The position numbers and the translations under genes are program-made. A DNA stretch of 64,000 bases, taken from NCBI GenBank assembly GCA_003550325.1, contig QKWP01001677.1, forward strand, positions 1 to 64,000. The letters run 5' to 3'. This DNA comes from Gigaspora rosea (taxonomy: Eukaryota > Glomeromycota > Glomeromycetes > Diversisporales > Gigasporaceae). Numbering within the stretch: position 1 is the first letter of the stretch; each line of letters begins with the position of its first letter. Shown in pieces: positions 22,150 to 33,501 of this stretch. The notes under the pieces are model-generated. The model did not search any database. It had not been told where the DNA came from and saw nothing but the letters and a program-made list of their open reading frames with translations.

Positions 22150-24357
22150 AATAGTGACTCGTCGCTATGCAACCCTATAATCGACCAATCATTTTAGAAT
22201 TGGCGATCATATAATAATTTTTTTTCACTGATTTAGATCACATTTTTTTTATTTTCTTTCTTTGATTTTTTATTTTTTATTTTTTCTTTTGCTCTTTGAT
22301 TTTATTTTGTTTTATTTTCTTCGTACTTTTGTTCCTGGAGTTATACAAGATAAATTTTTTTTTTTAAGGGTAGAGTACACTATTTGCAAATTATATATAA
22401 AACAAATGGTAAAATTTTTTTCTTTTTAAAATTAAAAAATATTATATTAAGTAAACTACTTTAATTTCTAAAAAAAAATTGTAGAATAGGTTTTTCTGAT
22501 TCTAACAGTAATAAAATTCTTAAAATTGGTTAAATTCTCACAGAGAAACACATGTTTAAAAATCAGGTATTACAAATTGGTTACAAAAATCATATGATAT
22601 AAACCAATCAGGATCATCGATTTTGTGTCACCAGAGAATTTGGTGTCATCACAGAGAACTTTATGATATATAAATATAGGTTTTTTTAAATAGTACAAGC
22701 GTTTAAAGTTTCACTACTATAAAAGGAAAGATTTGATTTAAGCGCCACCAATTTTTGATTAAAATTGATTGCAATTTAAAAAATTTTTATATGTGGTGTT
22801 TTTGTAATACCTATGTAAATTTTTTTTCGTACATCAATTTTATATGAAAATGATCAACATTGGACTCTACCCTTAAGCTTTAAATAATTTATATAATATT
22901 AACTCCTTTTTTTTTGTAAGCTTAGCTTCACTAAGATGCCGGGAAGAGTAGAGATAGGTATAGTTTTGCGGTAATAGAATAAGATAAGTACTTTTTTTTT
23001 TTTTACTTTGCTTTTTTTTTATATTTTCGGCTTGAACTACCTTACTATTAGGATGAATGCTTCCTAAACCCATAATGCCACCACTAATTTTAAAGTCTAG
23101 AATAGCTTTGCCTTGAAAATAGCCTTTGCTAGTTTTTAGTCTTCCGTAAACTGCTATATAAATAGCCCCTCTACATATCAGACACTTCTCTCATTTTTAC
23201 TAATTATTTTCTTTTTTTTACAATTAATTTTTTTTGGTGAAATGTACCAGACCTGAGCTGTTTATATGGCAGTTTATGGTAATCTTTTTTTTTGTTAGAT
23301 AGGTTATTTCGGGTTGTTGTTTTTCATTTTAGTTCTGTAATTTTAGAGTTTTCGCTAATATAATTTCATCGTTGTTAGAGGCTTTACGCTAGAACATTTT
23401 GTCACAGCTTTTTTTGACTTTGTTTTTTATTTAAAATTTTTTCTTTGTTGTTCTGGTGATTTCGTCGCTTCGGTGTCATCGCTTTTGTAGCCTTTAAATT
23501 GTCGTCATTTTGGTATCGTTGCTTTTGGAGCTTTCAGACTGTTGTCGTTTCTGGAAAGTTGCACTAGTGTGATTTCATTGCTTTTGGACTTCTTGGCATA
23601 TAAGTACTTTTTTTTTTTACTGTTTGCTTTTTTTTTATTTTTTCAGCTTGAACTAATTTTTTTCTTCATTGGATAGATCAATTCGGATCATAGCTTTTAC
23701 AAGTATGGTTTTGTTTGCTGGCGTGATTTTATTGCTTCGGTGCTATTATTTTGGAGCTTCTGCTAATATAATTTTATCATTGTTGGAGGCTTTATGCTAG
23801 TATGACTCTGGTATGATTTCATTGTAGCTTTTTTGACCTTTTTTTTATTTAAAATTTTTTTCTTCAATGTTAGTGATTTCATTGCTTTTGGTAATTTTGT
23901 CACTTTGGTATCATCGCTTTTGGAGCTTCCAAATTGTTGTTTTTTATTACTTTAATGTTGTCGTTTCTGGAAGCTTTCACTGGTTATAATTTTGTCATTT
24001 TTGGACTTTCTGACGTGATTTGTTGTTGTTTTTGGAAGCTTCCACTGGTGTGATTTTGATACTTCGGTGTCGACATTTTTGGAAGTTTTCGCTGGTTGTT
24101 TTGGTGTTGAGTATTGAAGTTTTCGTTAGTATGAAGGTTAGTTTGTCATTAGAGTTTCAGTTATTAGTGGTTGATATTAGCAATTAGTTTTTTTTTCAAT
24201 AAAAAAATTTTTGAGTATATGGATTTATAAAGTTTTCTGTTGAGTTAATTTTATTAAGTAATAAAATCGACCAATAAAACTCGATCACGTAAATCACGTG
24301 CTTGAATGAGTATGTGATACATTTGATCGATTTTGATTGGTCGATCACGGGGTCGCT
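22150..24357. mobile_element. Large low-complexity foldback-like element, about 2.2 kb, TSD ATAAAATA
   Basis: The left end contains GTCGCTATGCAACCC and ATCGACCAATC; the right end contains GATTGGTCGATCACGGGGTC. ATAAAATA flanks both sides (about 22142-22149 and 24358-24365). The interior is T-rich with a decayed tandem repeat in which GGTGTCATCGCTTTTGGAGC-like units recur (about 23330-24120). A 136-bp MITE is nested at 23144. A shorter inverted relative lies at 59390-60790. Confidence 0.6.
23144..23279. mobile_element. 136-bp Tc1/mariner-like MITE, copy 1
   Basis: The ends CCGTAAACTGCTATATAAAT and ATTTATATGGCAG-type complement occupy exactly the same length as the copy at 59921-60056, and the spacer CATATCAGAC...CTCTCATTTTTACTAAT is shared. 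The right flank is TA; the left has become TT. Confidence 0.8.
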
Positions 24358-24363
24358 ATAAAA

Positions 24364-24669
24364 TAACATCCATATTTTAATTATTATACATTCTTTACAG
24401 TATTATTTTTACATTATTACATATTATTTTAACTACTTTCACACTTCTTTGTATCTAATTCTATTACTATATACAAAAAACTAGCCCTGTACACATATTT
24501 TTGCTTACCATATAGTTAGCTATTATCTTTGCTTCTTTGTTTCTATCATCTTTGCTTTGGCTATTTTTTTTGGTTTGGCTTTATCTTCGTTTTGCTTTCT
24601 TTTTCTAAATACTTTCTAAAAATAGTAAAGAAGTGAAAAAAAACCCCTATTTCTCAGAAGAGTCAGTAT
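24364..24669 (-). repeat. Repeat R, inverted copy, plus T-rich spacer
   Basis: About 24364-24560 is the complement of 7620-7830 (for example TATACAAAAAACTAGCCCTG and AGTTAGCTATTATCTTTGC). The remainder is T-rich low complexity. Confidence 0.55.
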
Positions 24670-26531
24670 TAGGGCTGTTAATTGGTCCGGTCCGGTCCGA
24701 CGGTCCTTCGGTCCATCCAGGGACCAGGCCGGTCCAGTCCTTTTTAGGACGGACCGAAAGGACTGTCGGTCCTAATAGTAAATATCAAATAAACTAAATA
24801 TTATCTTGATAATACGCATTTTGAAAAAAATGTTGTTTTTGTTAAAATTCAATTACAAACCTCTCAGTTTTTTTAAACAAGACTAAACCACGTTTAATGT
24901 ATAATGAGAATGGGCTGTTGTTAATGTTAATAAATAGAGAAATTTATTAATGTTAGCAATGGCGTGATCAGTTGATTTACAATTTGCACTGTATTTGTGC
25001 GAAATACGCCTATGGGCATTATTTTGGAACACAAGTTTAAAACAAGCTAATGACTAATTTAGCCAAGAATTTTTAATGATAAAAATTATAATTTGCATTC
25101 AACTAAAATTAACTATTAGCTTGCCTCAAACTCGTGATCCAAACAACGCCTATATGCAAATATAGTATATTGTTCAAATCTGAAATAAGTATAATCTGCT
25201 CAATCCGATATAAATAATGAATATACCATTATTGTCAAATTATAGATTATCAGTTTTTTTTAATATCGGTACACATTGATAAGAATTTATGTATAATATG
25301 GATCATCTGGATTTAAAGATTACAACGCCAAAATATTGCATACTAAATTTGGCTAATTTATTTTGAAAATCAAATTTGCATTTAGCGTATTACTGATAAT
25401 TAATTATTGTTGAAACTTAATGAAAAAAATTATTGTTGTATTGTGATGTTAAGATAGTAATACTAGTAAATTTAAAAAATTTCATCTTACTGAATGGCAT
25501 AATTCTAATAGCATTCAAACTACGATTCATGACAGTGTTGAATGACAATTCGAATAGCATTAGAGTAATACTCATTCAACAATATGAAATTTTTAATTTT
25601 ATCAGTATAGATAAATGCCACAAACAGGAATTTTGGTAGCTATAAATAATAATATAATAACGCCAAATGAAATCTTTGAAGTTTTGTATCTTTAACTATT
25701 TTAGTCTTACAGGTTTAATCAAATAAGCATCGAGAAATAATTATATTAAATAAAAGTTTTACTCCCTTGCAGCAAAGCCATGGCAAACGAAAAGTTAAAT
25801 TATACATCTTCAGCTAGAAACCTGTTACTATATAAAAAAATCAATACTATAACATTTTACTGATTCAATTTTTTTTTATTTTAACTTAGAAATAGCCTGA
25901 TACTAGTAGTATACTTTATTTTTTATATTTTTTTTTATTAAATATATTAAGTTTATAAATTTTTAAGTATTTGACAGACATGTTAATGCTAACAATTTTT
26001 ATTAATAATATTTTTTTTCTATGCAAGTAACATCTAATCGTTTTGTTGACTTACTTTAATTTTTTCATATATTAAAACATTCTTGTCTTGAATCAGTACA
26101 AGATTGAACATTTGGCATGCCCAATTATGATTATATTATTCAATCAAATTATCGAATATTAAGTGGTTAAAAGTGACAAATATCTTTTTAACTGATTTTA
26201 ACTATAATGTTCATATTTACGAAATTAATTAAATGAGTTATTTTGCTATATTAATATACTATATTATTTTCTAATCCATAATTTATGTATTACTAAAATT
26301 ACCAAACGTATTAATATCATATAAGCAAATATTATTAATTTGAAAAGCTTATTGTAATTCTTTATACTAAATTTCACTGTTATAGCAAAAAAGTATTATA
26401 TTGATTATCGGTCAGTCCAGTCTAGCTCTATTCGGTCCTATTCGGTCCTGGACTGCAGTCCGGTCTGGTTTTTTAAAAGACCGGGCAGTCTTTTAACCAG
26501 GACAGACCGGACGAACCGATTATCAGCCCTA
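24670..26531. mobile_element. hAT-type element, 1862 bp, TSD GTCAGTAT
   Basis: The ends TAGGGCTGTTAATTGGTCCG and CGAACCGATTATCAGCCCTA are flanked by an exact 8-bp GTCAGTAT (24662-24669 and 26532-26539). Both subterminal regions are packed with CGGTCC/GGACCG motifs. The 1.6-kb AT-rich core has no recognisable transposase; the 68-codon frame at 25433 has no support. Confidence 0.9.
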
Positions 26532-27245
26532 GTCAGTATTTTTGTAAATTGCCAAAGAAATTTTGTAAAGTGCTAGTAAAGTCGCAAAGTTTTGAAAAAG
26601 TCAGGAATAAATAAAATAAAATAAAATTAAAAAAATAAGTAAAAAAAAACAACTGAAAAAACAAAAAATATAAGCAAACTAATAAAAAAAAATAAACAAA
26701 GCCCAAATCTTCATTTTCTGATATAAGAGTTTGCTTCTTGCAAATTCAGAAATTGTGAAAGCTAGATTAATGTTCTTGCAAAATGCCAAAAAAGTCGCAA
26801 ACTGCCGAAAAAGTCTGGGTTGGTTTTCTTGCAAAGTGCTAGGAAGTAAAGGTTCTGTCTTGCAAAGTGTCAAAATAAAATAAATTAATAAAAAATAAAA
26901 CAAAAAAAAACAAAACCAAAAAACATGAACTGAAAAAATAAATAAAGCGAAACCTTGCAAAAACTTGTAAAAACTTGTGCCCATTTCTTTAAAGAAGCGT
27001 TCCTAGAAATTTAGAAATTGCTAGGGAAATTAGTTGTATATTCTTGCAAAGTTTGAGAAATCTGAGTTGGCTTCTGCTAAGTGCCGAAAAGTTGTTGGTT
27101 TTCTTGCAAAGAGCTGTGTTTTTGTAAAATACAAAAAAATTAAAATAAATAAATAAAAAAAAAAACAAAATGAAAGCAAAAAAAAGCGAAAACAAAAAAA
27201 AACAAAAATAAAAAAAAACAAATTGAAATAAAAAAACAATATGAA
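26532..27245 (-). repeat. TTGCAAG repeat, inverted units
   Basis: Complements of the 4010-4524 units: CTTGCAAAAACTTGTAAAAA near 26955, TTTAAAGAAGC near 26980, and CTTGCAAAG/GCCGAAAAGT segments. At least two diverged units. Frames of FFFILF type are artefacts. Confidence 0.65.
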
Positions 27246-27312
27246 TAGAAGATCTAATTTATAAACAAAAGATCTAATCTGATCTTGTAATACAGATTAA
27301 TCTCAATATATA

Positions 27313-27650
27313 GAGTGATTTCAATAGAAACAGCCCATTTTTACAATTTTTTGAAAAATGAGTTTTTATTAGATTCATATAAATTTTGGCATGATTGACA
27401 TTTTTCAATTATAAATGAAAGTCAGTTTGCATAATAAAAAATCAAGATAATGTAAAAGAAAAATTACACGAGGCTGCGTAGAGCCAACATATCACAAGAT
27501 TACTCGATAGTCACCTGTTTACCTTTAACCAATAAAAATCGTGAAATTTGATTAATCTCGGATCAGTCCAAAAATCAAAACAAATGATTAAACTCAATTA
27601 TCTCAAAATAAAATATATGTAAAAATAGGTTGTTTCTATTGAAATTACCC
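27313..27650. mobile_element. TIR element, 338 bp, TATATA on both sides
   Basis: The ends GAGTGATTTCAATAGAAAC and GTTTCTATTGAAATTACCC are inverse complements with two mismatches over about 20 bp. The flanking TATATA may include a TA duplication. Ends are similar to the hairpin at 3762-3834. Confidence 0.65.
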
Positions 27651-27654
27651 TATA

Positions 27655-27859
27655 TAGTCGCCTCTCTCTAATCCAAACCTCTCTAAACCGAATACTATCA
27701 AACTCTCTCTAAACTGAACAAAGTTTCCTAGAACATTTGTAAATTTTATTATAAAGTTCGAATAAACCATACATAACTTTTTGAAAACTGAACTTTTTTA
27801 AATTTTTACATAGTAAAAAAAAGCAGTCTCAGTAGTTCAGATTAGAGAAAGTCGACTAT
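27655..27859. mobile_element. Tc1/mariner-type MITE, 205 bp, TA duplication
   Basis: The ends TAGTCGCCTCTCTCTAATC and GATTAGAGAAAGTCGACTA lie between TA dinucleotides and are complementary with few mismatches. CTCTCTAAAC motifs recur inside. Confidence 0.7.
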
Positions 27860-28132
27860 ATTCAAAGTATTTCAAAAATATAGTTCAATGTGTTCTTGGT
27901 ATAACCCAGGTTACATATCTACTGATCCAGCCAGTCTGCTCAAAAAATATTTCGAATTTACTTTCAAAAACATTTTTGAAATATTTTGAAACCTGAAATA
28001 TTTTGAAATACATTGCGAAATGTTTCGAAATATATTGCATATGCGAAATTTTTTGAAAGATTTTGCAGTTTGCAAGTTCTTTCGAAAAATTGCGCTACTA
28101 TAAATTTGCTGATGTAGTTAATTGCATACTAT
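27860..28132. other. AT-rich spacer
   Basis: GAAATATTTTGAAAT-type inverted motifs (27940-28060); no gene or element ends recognised. Confidence 0.4.
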
Positions 28133-28324
28133 AGGACCCTGAAGAATTCTGATACAACTCGGATTTGAGTTTGTATAATTTTAGCAGTATTTTAGCCAAA
28201 TAGATGTATAAAATAGAGCAAAATTTGAAAATTTACTATATAAAAAATGCAATGTTTGATAAAATTCTATGCAAAATTTTCCTTTTTAGAATCATTTAAG
28301 TTGTATCAGAGTTCTTCGGGATCT
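28133..28324. mobile_element. AGGACCC-family MITE, 192 bp, TSD CATACTAT
   Basis: The ends AGGACCCTGAAGAATTCTGA and TCAGAGTTCTTCGGGATCT are flanked by an exact 8-bp CATACTAT (28125-28132 and 28325-28332). Confidence 0.88.
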
Positions 28325-28332
28325 CATACTAT

Positions 28333-28613
28333 GCTTGTGAAAGGGTTGGGTACTAAGAACGAGACAACCATTTTGAAGCTATCTCATAAAATTACAACAA
28401 TTTAACCAATTCAGTTACCATTTCCCACTTATTAGACAATAGTTCTTTTTCCTCGTAACTTCGTAATGCTATATTTTTATTGAACTCAACCAAAAGCGAT
28501 TTATATTTATACATCACTAGTTTAAGTGTAGCCAATTGTTTTAACAAATAGAACGTCAAGTTCTACCTGGGTGAAATATTACAAACTACAAAAAGAAGCC
28601 TATTCCATTCCTC
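28333..28613. other. Spacer, nothing recognised
   Basis: AT-rich sequence without a supportable gene or repeat. Confidence 0.4.
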
Positions 28614-28905
28614 CAGTATTGGCAAATTATGGATACGGACAATATGGACTATTGGACATGAACATTTATAGACTATGTCTATATTGTCCATATTTTTTTA
28701 TTGGACATAAGACACTTAGTCCAAATAAAATGCATAGGCTACAGCTCTAAAATATTCTGAATATAATTGGGTGAAAATTCGGAATATTCCGAAAATTTTA
28801 GCAAAGGAAATATATGGACATGGACACTATTTGAATTAGTCCATGTCCACATTTGTTCATGTCCAAATAAAATTTTTATTGGACATAGTTCAAATGCCAA
28901 TACTG
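28614..28905. mobile_element. hAT-type MITE, 292 bp, TSD CATT(C/T)CTC
   Basis: The ends CAGTATTGGCA and TGCCAATACTG are perfect complements. Flanks CATTCCTC and CATTTCTC match at 7 of 8. TGTCCATATT and TTGGACAT motifs repeat inside. Confidence 0.85.
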
Positions 28906-29040
28906 CATTTCTCTATTTTTATTTAAGCATCTAAAAGGAACTGTTTCTGCTTTGAACTACCACTAAAATAGAATACAACATCTTTGCATTTTTGATTAAA
29001 TTCAAAATTTCAATACATTTTTTTAATGTATTATGTATAG

Positions 29041-29576
29041 CAAGGTGGAAACCATAAATAATATTATACAAGAGGGGGTTGGACAAACAATAACATTTTT
29101 TTCAATAAGTAGAGGGGGGTCAAAAAAATATAATGTAATTTTTTTAAAAAAAATTGGCTAAAAATTGAACCAGTGGTCCAAATTTAATGATTTTGGTACC
29201 ATTTGATTCGTCTCGGTGAGAGGAGTCGAATAGTACCAATTTCATTTCATTTGGATCACTGGATCAAATTTATTGGCCAAATACTATTGGTTATTATGTT
29301 TTCTTATAAAATTACTAAAAAATCAATAGTTTTTTTGCGAATAACTATTGATCCAGTAATCCAAATGAAATGATTTTGGTATCATTGGATTCATCTTACT
29401 GAGATGAATCAAATGGTACCTAAATCATTTAAATTGGATTACTGTGGCACAATATATTTAAGTTTTTGTAAAATTTTATATATAAACATACGGATTTTGA
29501 AAAATTTTTTTATATAGTAGAGGGGGGGTCCAGTGCTACTACGAGGGGGTACATAACGTTATTTATGGATGCCCCC
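29041..29576. mobile_element. PIF/Harbinger-like MITE, about 536 bp, diverged left end
   Basis: The right end CATAACGTTATTTATGGATGC followed by CCCC matches the family at 3135-3665; TAA follows it. The left end near CCATAAATAATATTATACAA is diverged and its boundary is approximate. The interior has the same palindromic module (TTCGTCTCGGTGAGAGGAG, TTCATCTTACTGAGATGAATC). Confidence 0.6.
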
Positions 29577-29685
29577 TAACTGTGGAGTATAACCCACTCT
29601 ATACCAGTGTAGTCTAGACTTGACACCATCTCAGATTACTAAGATATTATTAATAGGAGTAATTCAAAATAGATTATATACCAGA

Positions 29686-29972
29686 AGGACCCCAGACATC
29701 TCTCATATAGGTCATAACTGGATTTTGGCCAATTTTGATCTAATTTGCTGAAAACGACAAAATCTATTTATTTAAATAACTTTTGATTCAGTGATCAGAA
29801 TTGAATGAACTTTTTTTTTTAAATGTGCCTCACTGAGAGCTTCATTTTAAAAAAATGTTCATTCAAATTGGACCACTGGATGCCAAGATAATTGCCAAAA
29901 ACTGATTTTTTGCTTTTCAAATTTTGCTGAAATGCATAACGTATGACCTTTGTACTACATGTCCGGGGTCCT
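29686..29972. mobile_element. AGGACCC-family MITE, 287 bp, TSD A(T/C)ACCAGA
   Basis: The ends AGGACCCCAGACATCTCTC and ACATGTCCGGGGTCCT. Flanks ATACCAGA and ACACCAGA match at 7 of 8. Internally close to 6370-6653, including CCTCACTGAGAGCTTCATTT. Confidence 0.85.
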
Positions 29973-29981
29973 ACACCAGAG

Positions 29982-31688
29982 CAGTGTTGTCCACTGGAAC
30001 GTTCCCAGTGAAAATTACTAAAACTGGATAATCACTAAAACTAACTAGAACAAATATGACATATTTTGGCTTTTAGTGATAAATTGCCACAGGACCCTTT
30101 GAGTAGTGATTTTTATCACTGGAAGGAAGTTCTAGTGACTTCCAGTGGCTTCCAGTGATTTTTGACCTCTTTACAAAAATGTATCTTGTATAAGGTAAAC
30201 TTAGCATATATACACATACCTCGTGCAAGGTTACTTTGTGCAACTTTATGTGAGCCATCCTTATAAAAAAAATATTCAGAAAAACATGGAAGCTGAACAT
30301 GGAAACATACGTAAAAAATATATAAAAAATACGTAAAATGTACACTATCCATGTTTTTGGACAGGTATTTGCTGTGTTTTCTAAAACACAGAATGTACTT
30401 TTTTGTGTTTCAAAATACGGTGTATTTTCCTGTCCAAAAACACAGAAGTACATTTTTACGTATTTTTTACATATTTTTACATATGTTTCCATGTTCAGCT
30501 TCCATGTTTTTCTGAAAATTTTTTTCATAGGGCATGTAATAAATTTTAATCTAATTATTAACAAAAAAATTTTTTTACCTTGTGTGAGATTGATGTCATC
30601 TTGTGTGAGGTGTATGAAATCATGGTTTAAGAATTTCATCACCATGTGTTGATGTTCATACATCTCTATTTAATACTGTATTTGCCTAAATTTGAAAGCC
30701 GGATATTAGAGTTTAATATAAACTTTTTTTTTATTTATATATATGATAACTAATGAGATTGGAAATTACATTTACAAGATTTCTTTTTAAATAGCATTAC
30801 AAAAATTTGGTCACAATTATATCATTTGACTAGAATATATGACTCGAAGAGACAATCTATATCATAGCATCCATAAGATTTATCTTCTTATCAACACAAT
30901 AATTGGCATTTCATTTTTACTCTCTATATCCAACAATAACTAATAGAGTGATGCGAATTATTAATTATGTCAACTTTTGCTGAGCCATTAAGGGTGATAA
31001 ATTATGTGAATGCCATGTCAGCAAATTGTCTCTGAATGAATATAGTTTCAATATTATGAATATTATATACAATTCATAGAATTTTATTTATTCAAAATTG
31101 CAATTGTATAAAATCTAATTTAAATAAAGCATGTACAAGATTGAAAAATAGTTATAATTAGTGATGCCACCGAAATTGATTTTTAAAAAAGGCCTATTTC
31201 GTCTTCATTAGAGAAAATTAAAATTTTTTATAAGGAAGAGCAAATAAAATTTATATAGATATATTCCTTATAATTTCGTCTATTCAAAAAAAGTATCAAA
31301 TAATTTCGTCTTTCAAGTAAAGTAGATCAAAAACAATTTCATCTTCAAATTTTAATTTCGGATTTTCAAACCCGAAATGCTTTCGTCCTCATGTATAGTT
31401 ATAATTAACAAAAATTCATGAATCACAGATTAAAAATTCTAATACTCTGTTTGTTTGATGTCCAAATCTAAAGTATGTATCTTTGAATTGGAATTTGTAT
31501 AATCCTTTAGACAAATTCTCAAATAAATTGGCAATTAGGTCACTTTAATATTATGTGAATATATTGGGTATTTTTATTGGTCAATATTATTTAGGTTCCA
31601 GTGAAAAAATTCTTCCAGTGAAAAACCTCTGGAAGGCTGGAAAAAATTGGGCTTCCAATAGAATTCCAGAGTTCCAGTGGCAACACTG
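29982..31688. mobile_element. hAT-type element, 1707 bp, imperfect TSD
   Basis: The ends CAGTGTTGTCCACTGGAAC and GTTCCAGTGGCAACACTG are complements with one mismatch region. Flanks CACCAGAG and CTCCTGAG agree at 6 of 8. Subterminal CCAGTG/CACTGG motifs are abundant. The middle has an inverted repeat of about 110 bp per arm around 30400 (AACATGGAAGCTGAACATGG and complement), which creates long spurious frames on both strands. A hAT MITE is nested at 31159-31397. Confidence 0.75.
31159..31397 (-). mobile_element. hAT-type MITE, 239 bp, TSD GTTATAAT
   Basis: Inverted sibling of 7339-7584. The ends TAGTGATGCCACCGAAA and TTTCGTCCTCATGTATA lie between exact 8-bp GTTATAAT copies (31151-31158 and 31398-31405). 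Confidence 0.88.
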
Positions 31689-31817
31689 CTCCTGAGTATT
31701 ATTATATATATATTTTTTACCATATTTCTCCAAAATAAGGTAGCATATTTTCGAAAAAATACAGTACTATAAACTCCGAAGCATTATATAGTGCTTAACA
31801 CATAGTACTTCAGGTTA

Positions 31818-33096
31818 GGGAGCTTCCAGAAATCAGCTGATTTTTGTTTATATGAGCCCACCTTACCCCTACCCCACCCACCCACACCTGATACCCAAAT
31901 TAGCCAATCAGATTTTACGATTATTAAAAAGTTAAATATAACATTTAATAGTAAATAACTTTTGATCTACTAGACCAAATTTAATGATTTAACTACCAAA
32001 ATGATTCTCTCAATGAGAGGATTCTAGCGAGCTCAAAATCGTTAAAATCCAATCACAGGATCCTGTGATCAGAATAGATTTGTGTTACTATAAAAGTTCT
32101 ATAATTTATTAAATAATTATACCCTATTTATAGTAATACAAATTTATTTCGATCTTAGGATCCTGTGATTGGATTTTAACGATTTTGAGCTTGTTAGAAT
32201 CCTCTCATTGAGAGAATCATTTTGGTAGTAAAATCATCAAAATTGGCCCAGTAGATCAGAAGTTATTAACAATTAAAAATTAATTTTTAATTGTTAATAA
32301 CTTCTGATCTACTAGGCCAATTTTAATGATTTTACTACCAAAATGATCCTCTCAATGAGAGGATTTTAACAAGACCAAAATCGCTAAAATCCAGTCACAG
32401 GATCCTGTGATCAGAATAGATTTGTGTTGCTATAAAAGTTATATAATTTAAATAATTATAACCCATTTATAGCAACACAAATTTATTTTGATTACAGGAT
32501 CCTGTGATTGGATTTTACCGATTTTGGGCTTGTTAGAATTCTCTCATTGAGAGGATCATTTTGGTTGTAAAATCATCGAAATTGGCCTAGTAGATCAGAA
32601 GTTATTAATAATTAAAAATTAATTTTTAATTGTTAATAACTTCTGATTTACTGGGCCGATTTCAATGATTTTACTACCAAAATGATCCCCTCAATGAGAG
32701 GATTCTACAAGCCCAAAATCGTTAAACTCCAATTACAGGATTCTAAGATTGAAATAAATTTATGTTGCTATAAATGGGTTATAATTATTTAATAAATTAT
32801 AGAACTTTATAGTAACACAAATCTATTCCGATCACAGGATCCTGTGATTGGATTTTAACGATTTTGGGCTCACTAGAACCCTCTCATTGAGAGGATCATT
32901 TTGGTAGTTGAATCATCAAATTTGGTCCAGTAGTTCAAAAGTTATTAATCACAAATATTATTAATAAAACTATAATTTTGGTCAAAAATAATTTTGCAAC
33001 TTTGGCCGGAATTATAAAATGTTGGCCGGAATTACACCTGATACTTCAGCTGACCCACCCACCCACCCAGAAATTAGCTGATTTCTGGAAGTTCCC
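31818..33096. mobile_element. PIF/Harbinger-like element, 1279 bp, TSD TTA
   Basis: The ends GGGAGCTTCCAGAAATCAGC and GCTGATTTCTGGAAGTTCCC are flanked by TTA (31815-31817 and 33097-33099). The interior is about four diverged copies, in alternating orientation, of a module with CTACCAAAATGATTCTCTCA, ATGAGAGGATTC and AATCACAGGATCCTGTGAT. No coding capacity. Confidence 0.75.
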
Positions 33097-33188
33097 TTAT
33101 ACTTTGGGTTATACTCTGGGTTATACTTTGGAGTATGCTCTGATTTATACTTCAGTGCGGTGTAGTGTTAAGGGGTACTCTACCAGAG

Positions 33189-33490
33189 GAGCGGGTCAAA
33201 ATTCCGACAAACAGAATCCCGACAGGTCATAATCCCGACAAAAAAATCCCGACAATAAAAATCCCGACAATCCCGACAACAAAGAAATCATTAAATTTAT
33301 TTAAGTTAGGTTAGGGTTAGATGAGTGCCTAGGATAGGGTTAGGGTGAGCTCCTGGGCTAGAGTTTGGTTTAGTTGATTTTATAGTCAAGGAAAGCTTTT
33401 TTTGATTGTCGGGATTTTTGTTTGTTGCGATTTTTTTGTCGGGATTATGACCTGTCGAGATTTTGTTTGTCAGGATTTTGACTCAAACCC
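33189..33490. mobile_element. ATCCCGACA foldback MITE, 302 bp, 11-bp direct repeat flanks
   Basis: Near the left end ATCCCGACA occurs several times; at the right end TGTCGGGAT does the same in inverted order. CTCTACCAGAG occurs exactly on both sides (33178-33188 and 33491-33501). The repeat is itself nearly palindromic, so a target duplication of 8-11 bp and an extended TIR (AGAGG...CCTCT) are both possible. The centre has two GTTAGGGTTAG-like stretches. Confidence 0.7.
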
Positions 33491-33501
33491 CTCTACCAGA
33501 G

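Noticed and set aside
30073..30663. 196-codon open frame on the minus strand
   Set aside because: It spans an inverted repeat within a hAT element; both strands give mirror-like translations (FHVFL...IFFI), a palindrome effect.
33300..33350. Telomere repeats (GTTAGGG)
   Set aside because: Only two interrupted stretches, inside a foldback MITE; not a telomere or subtelomere signal.
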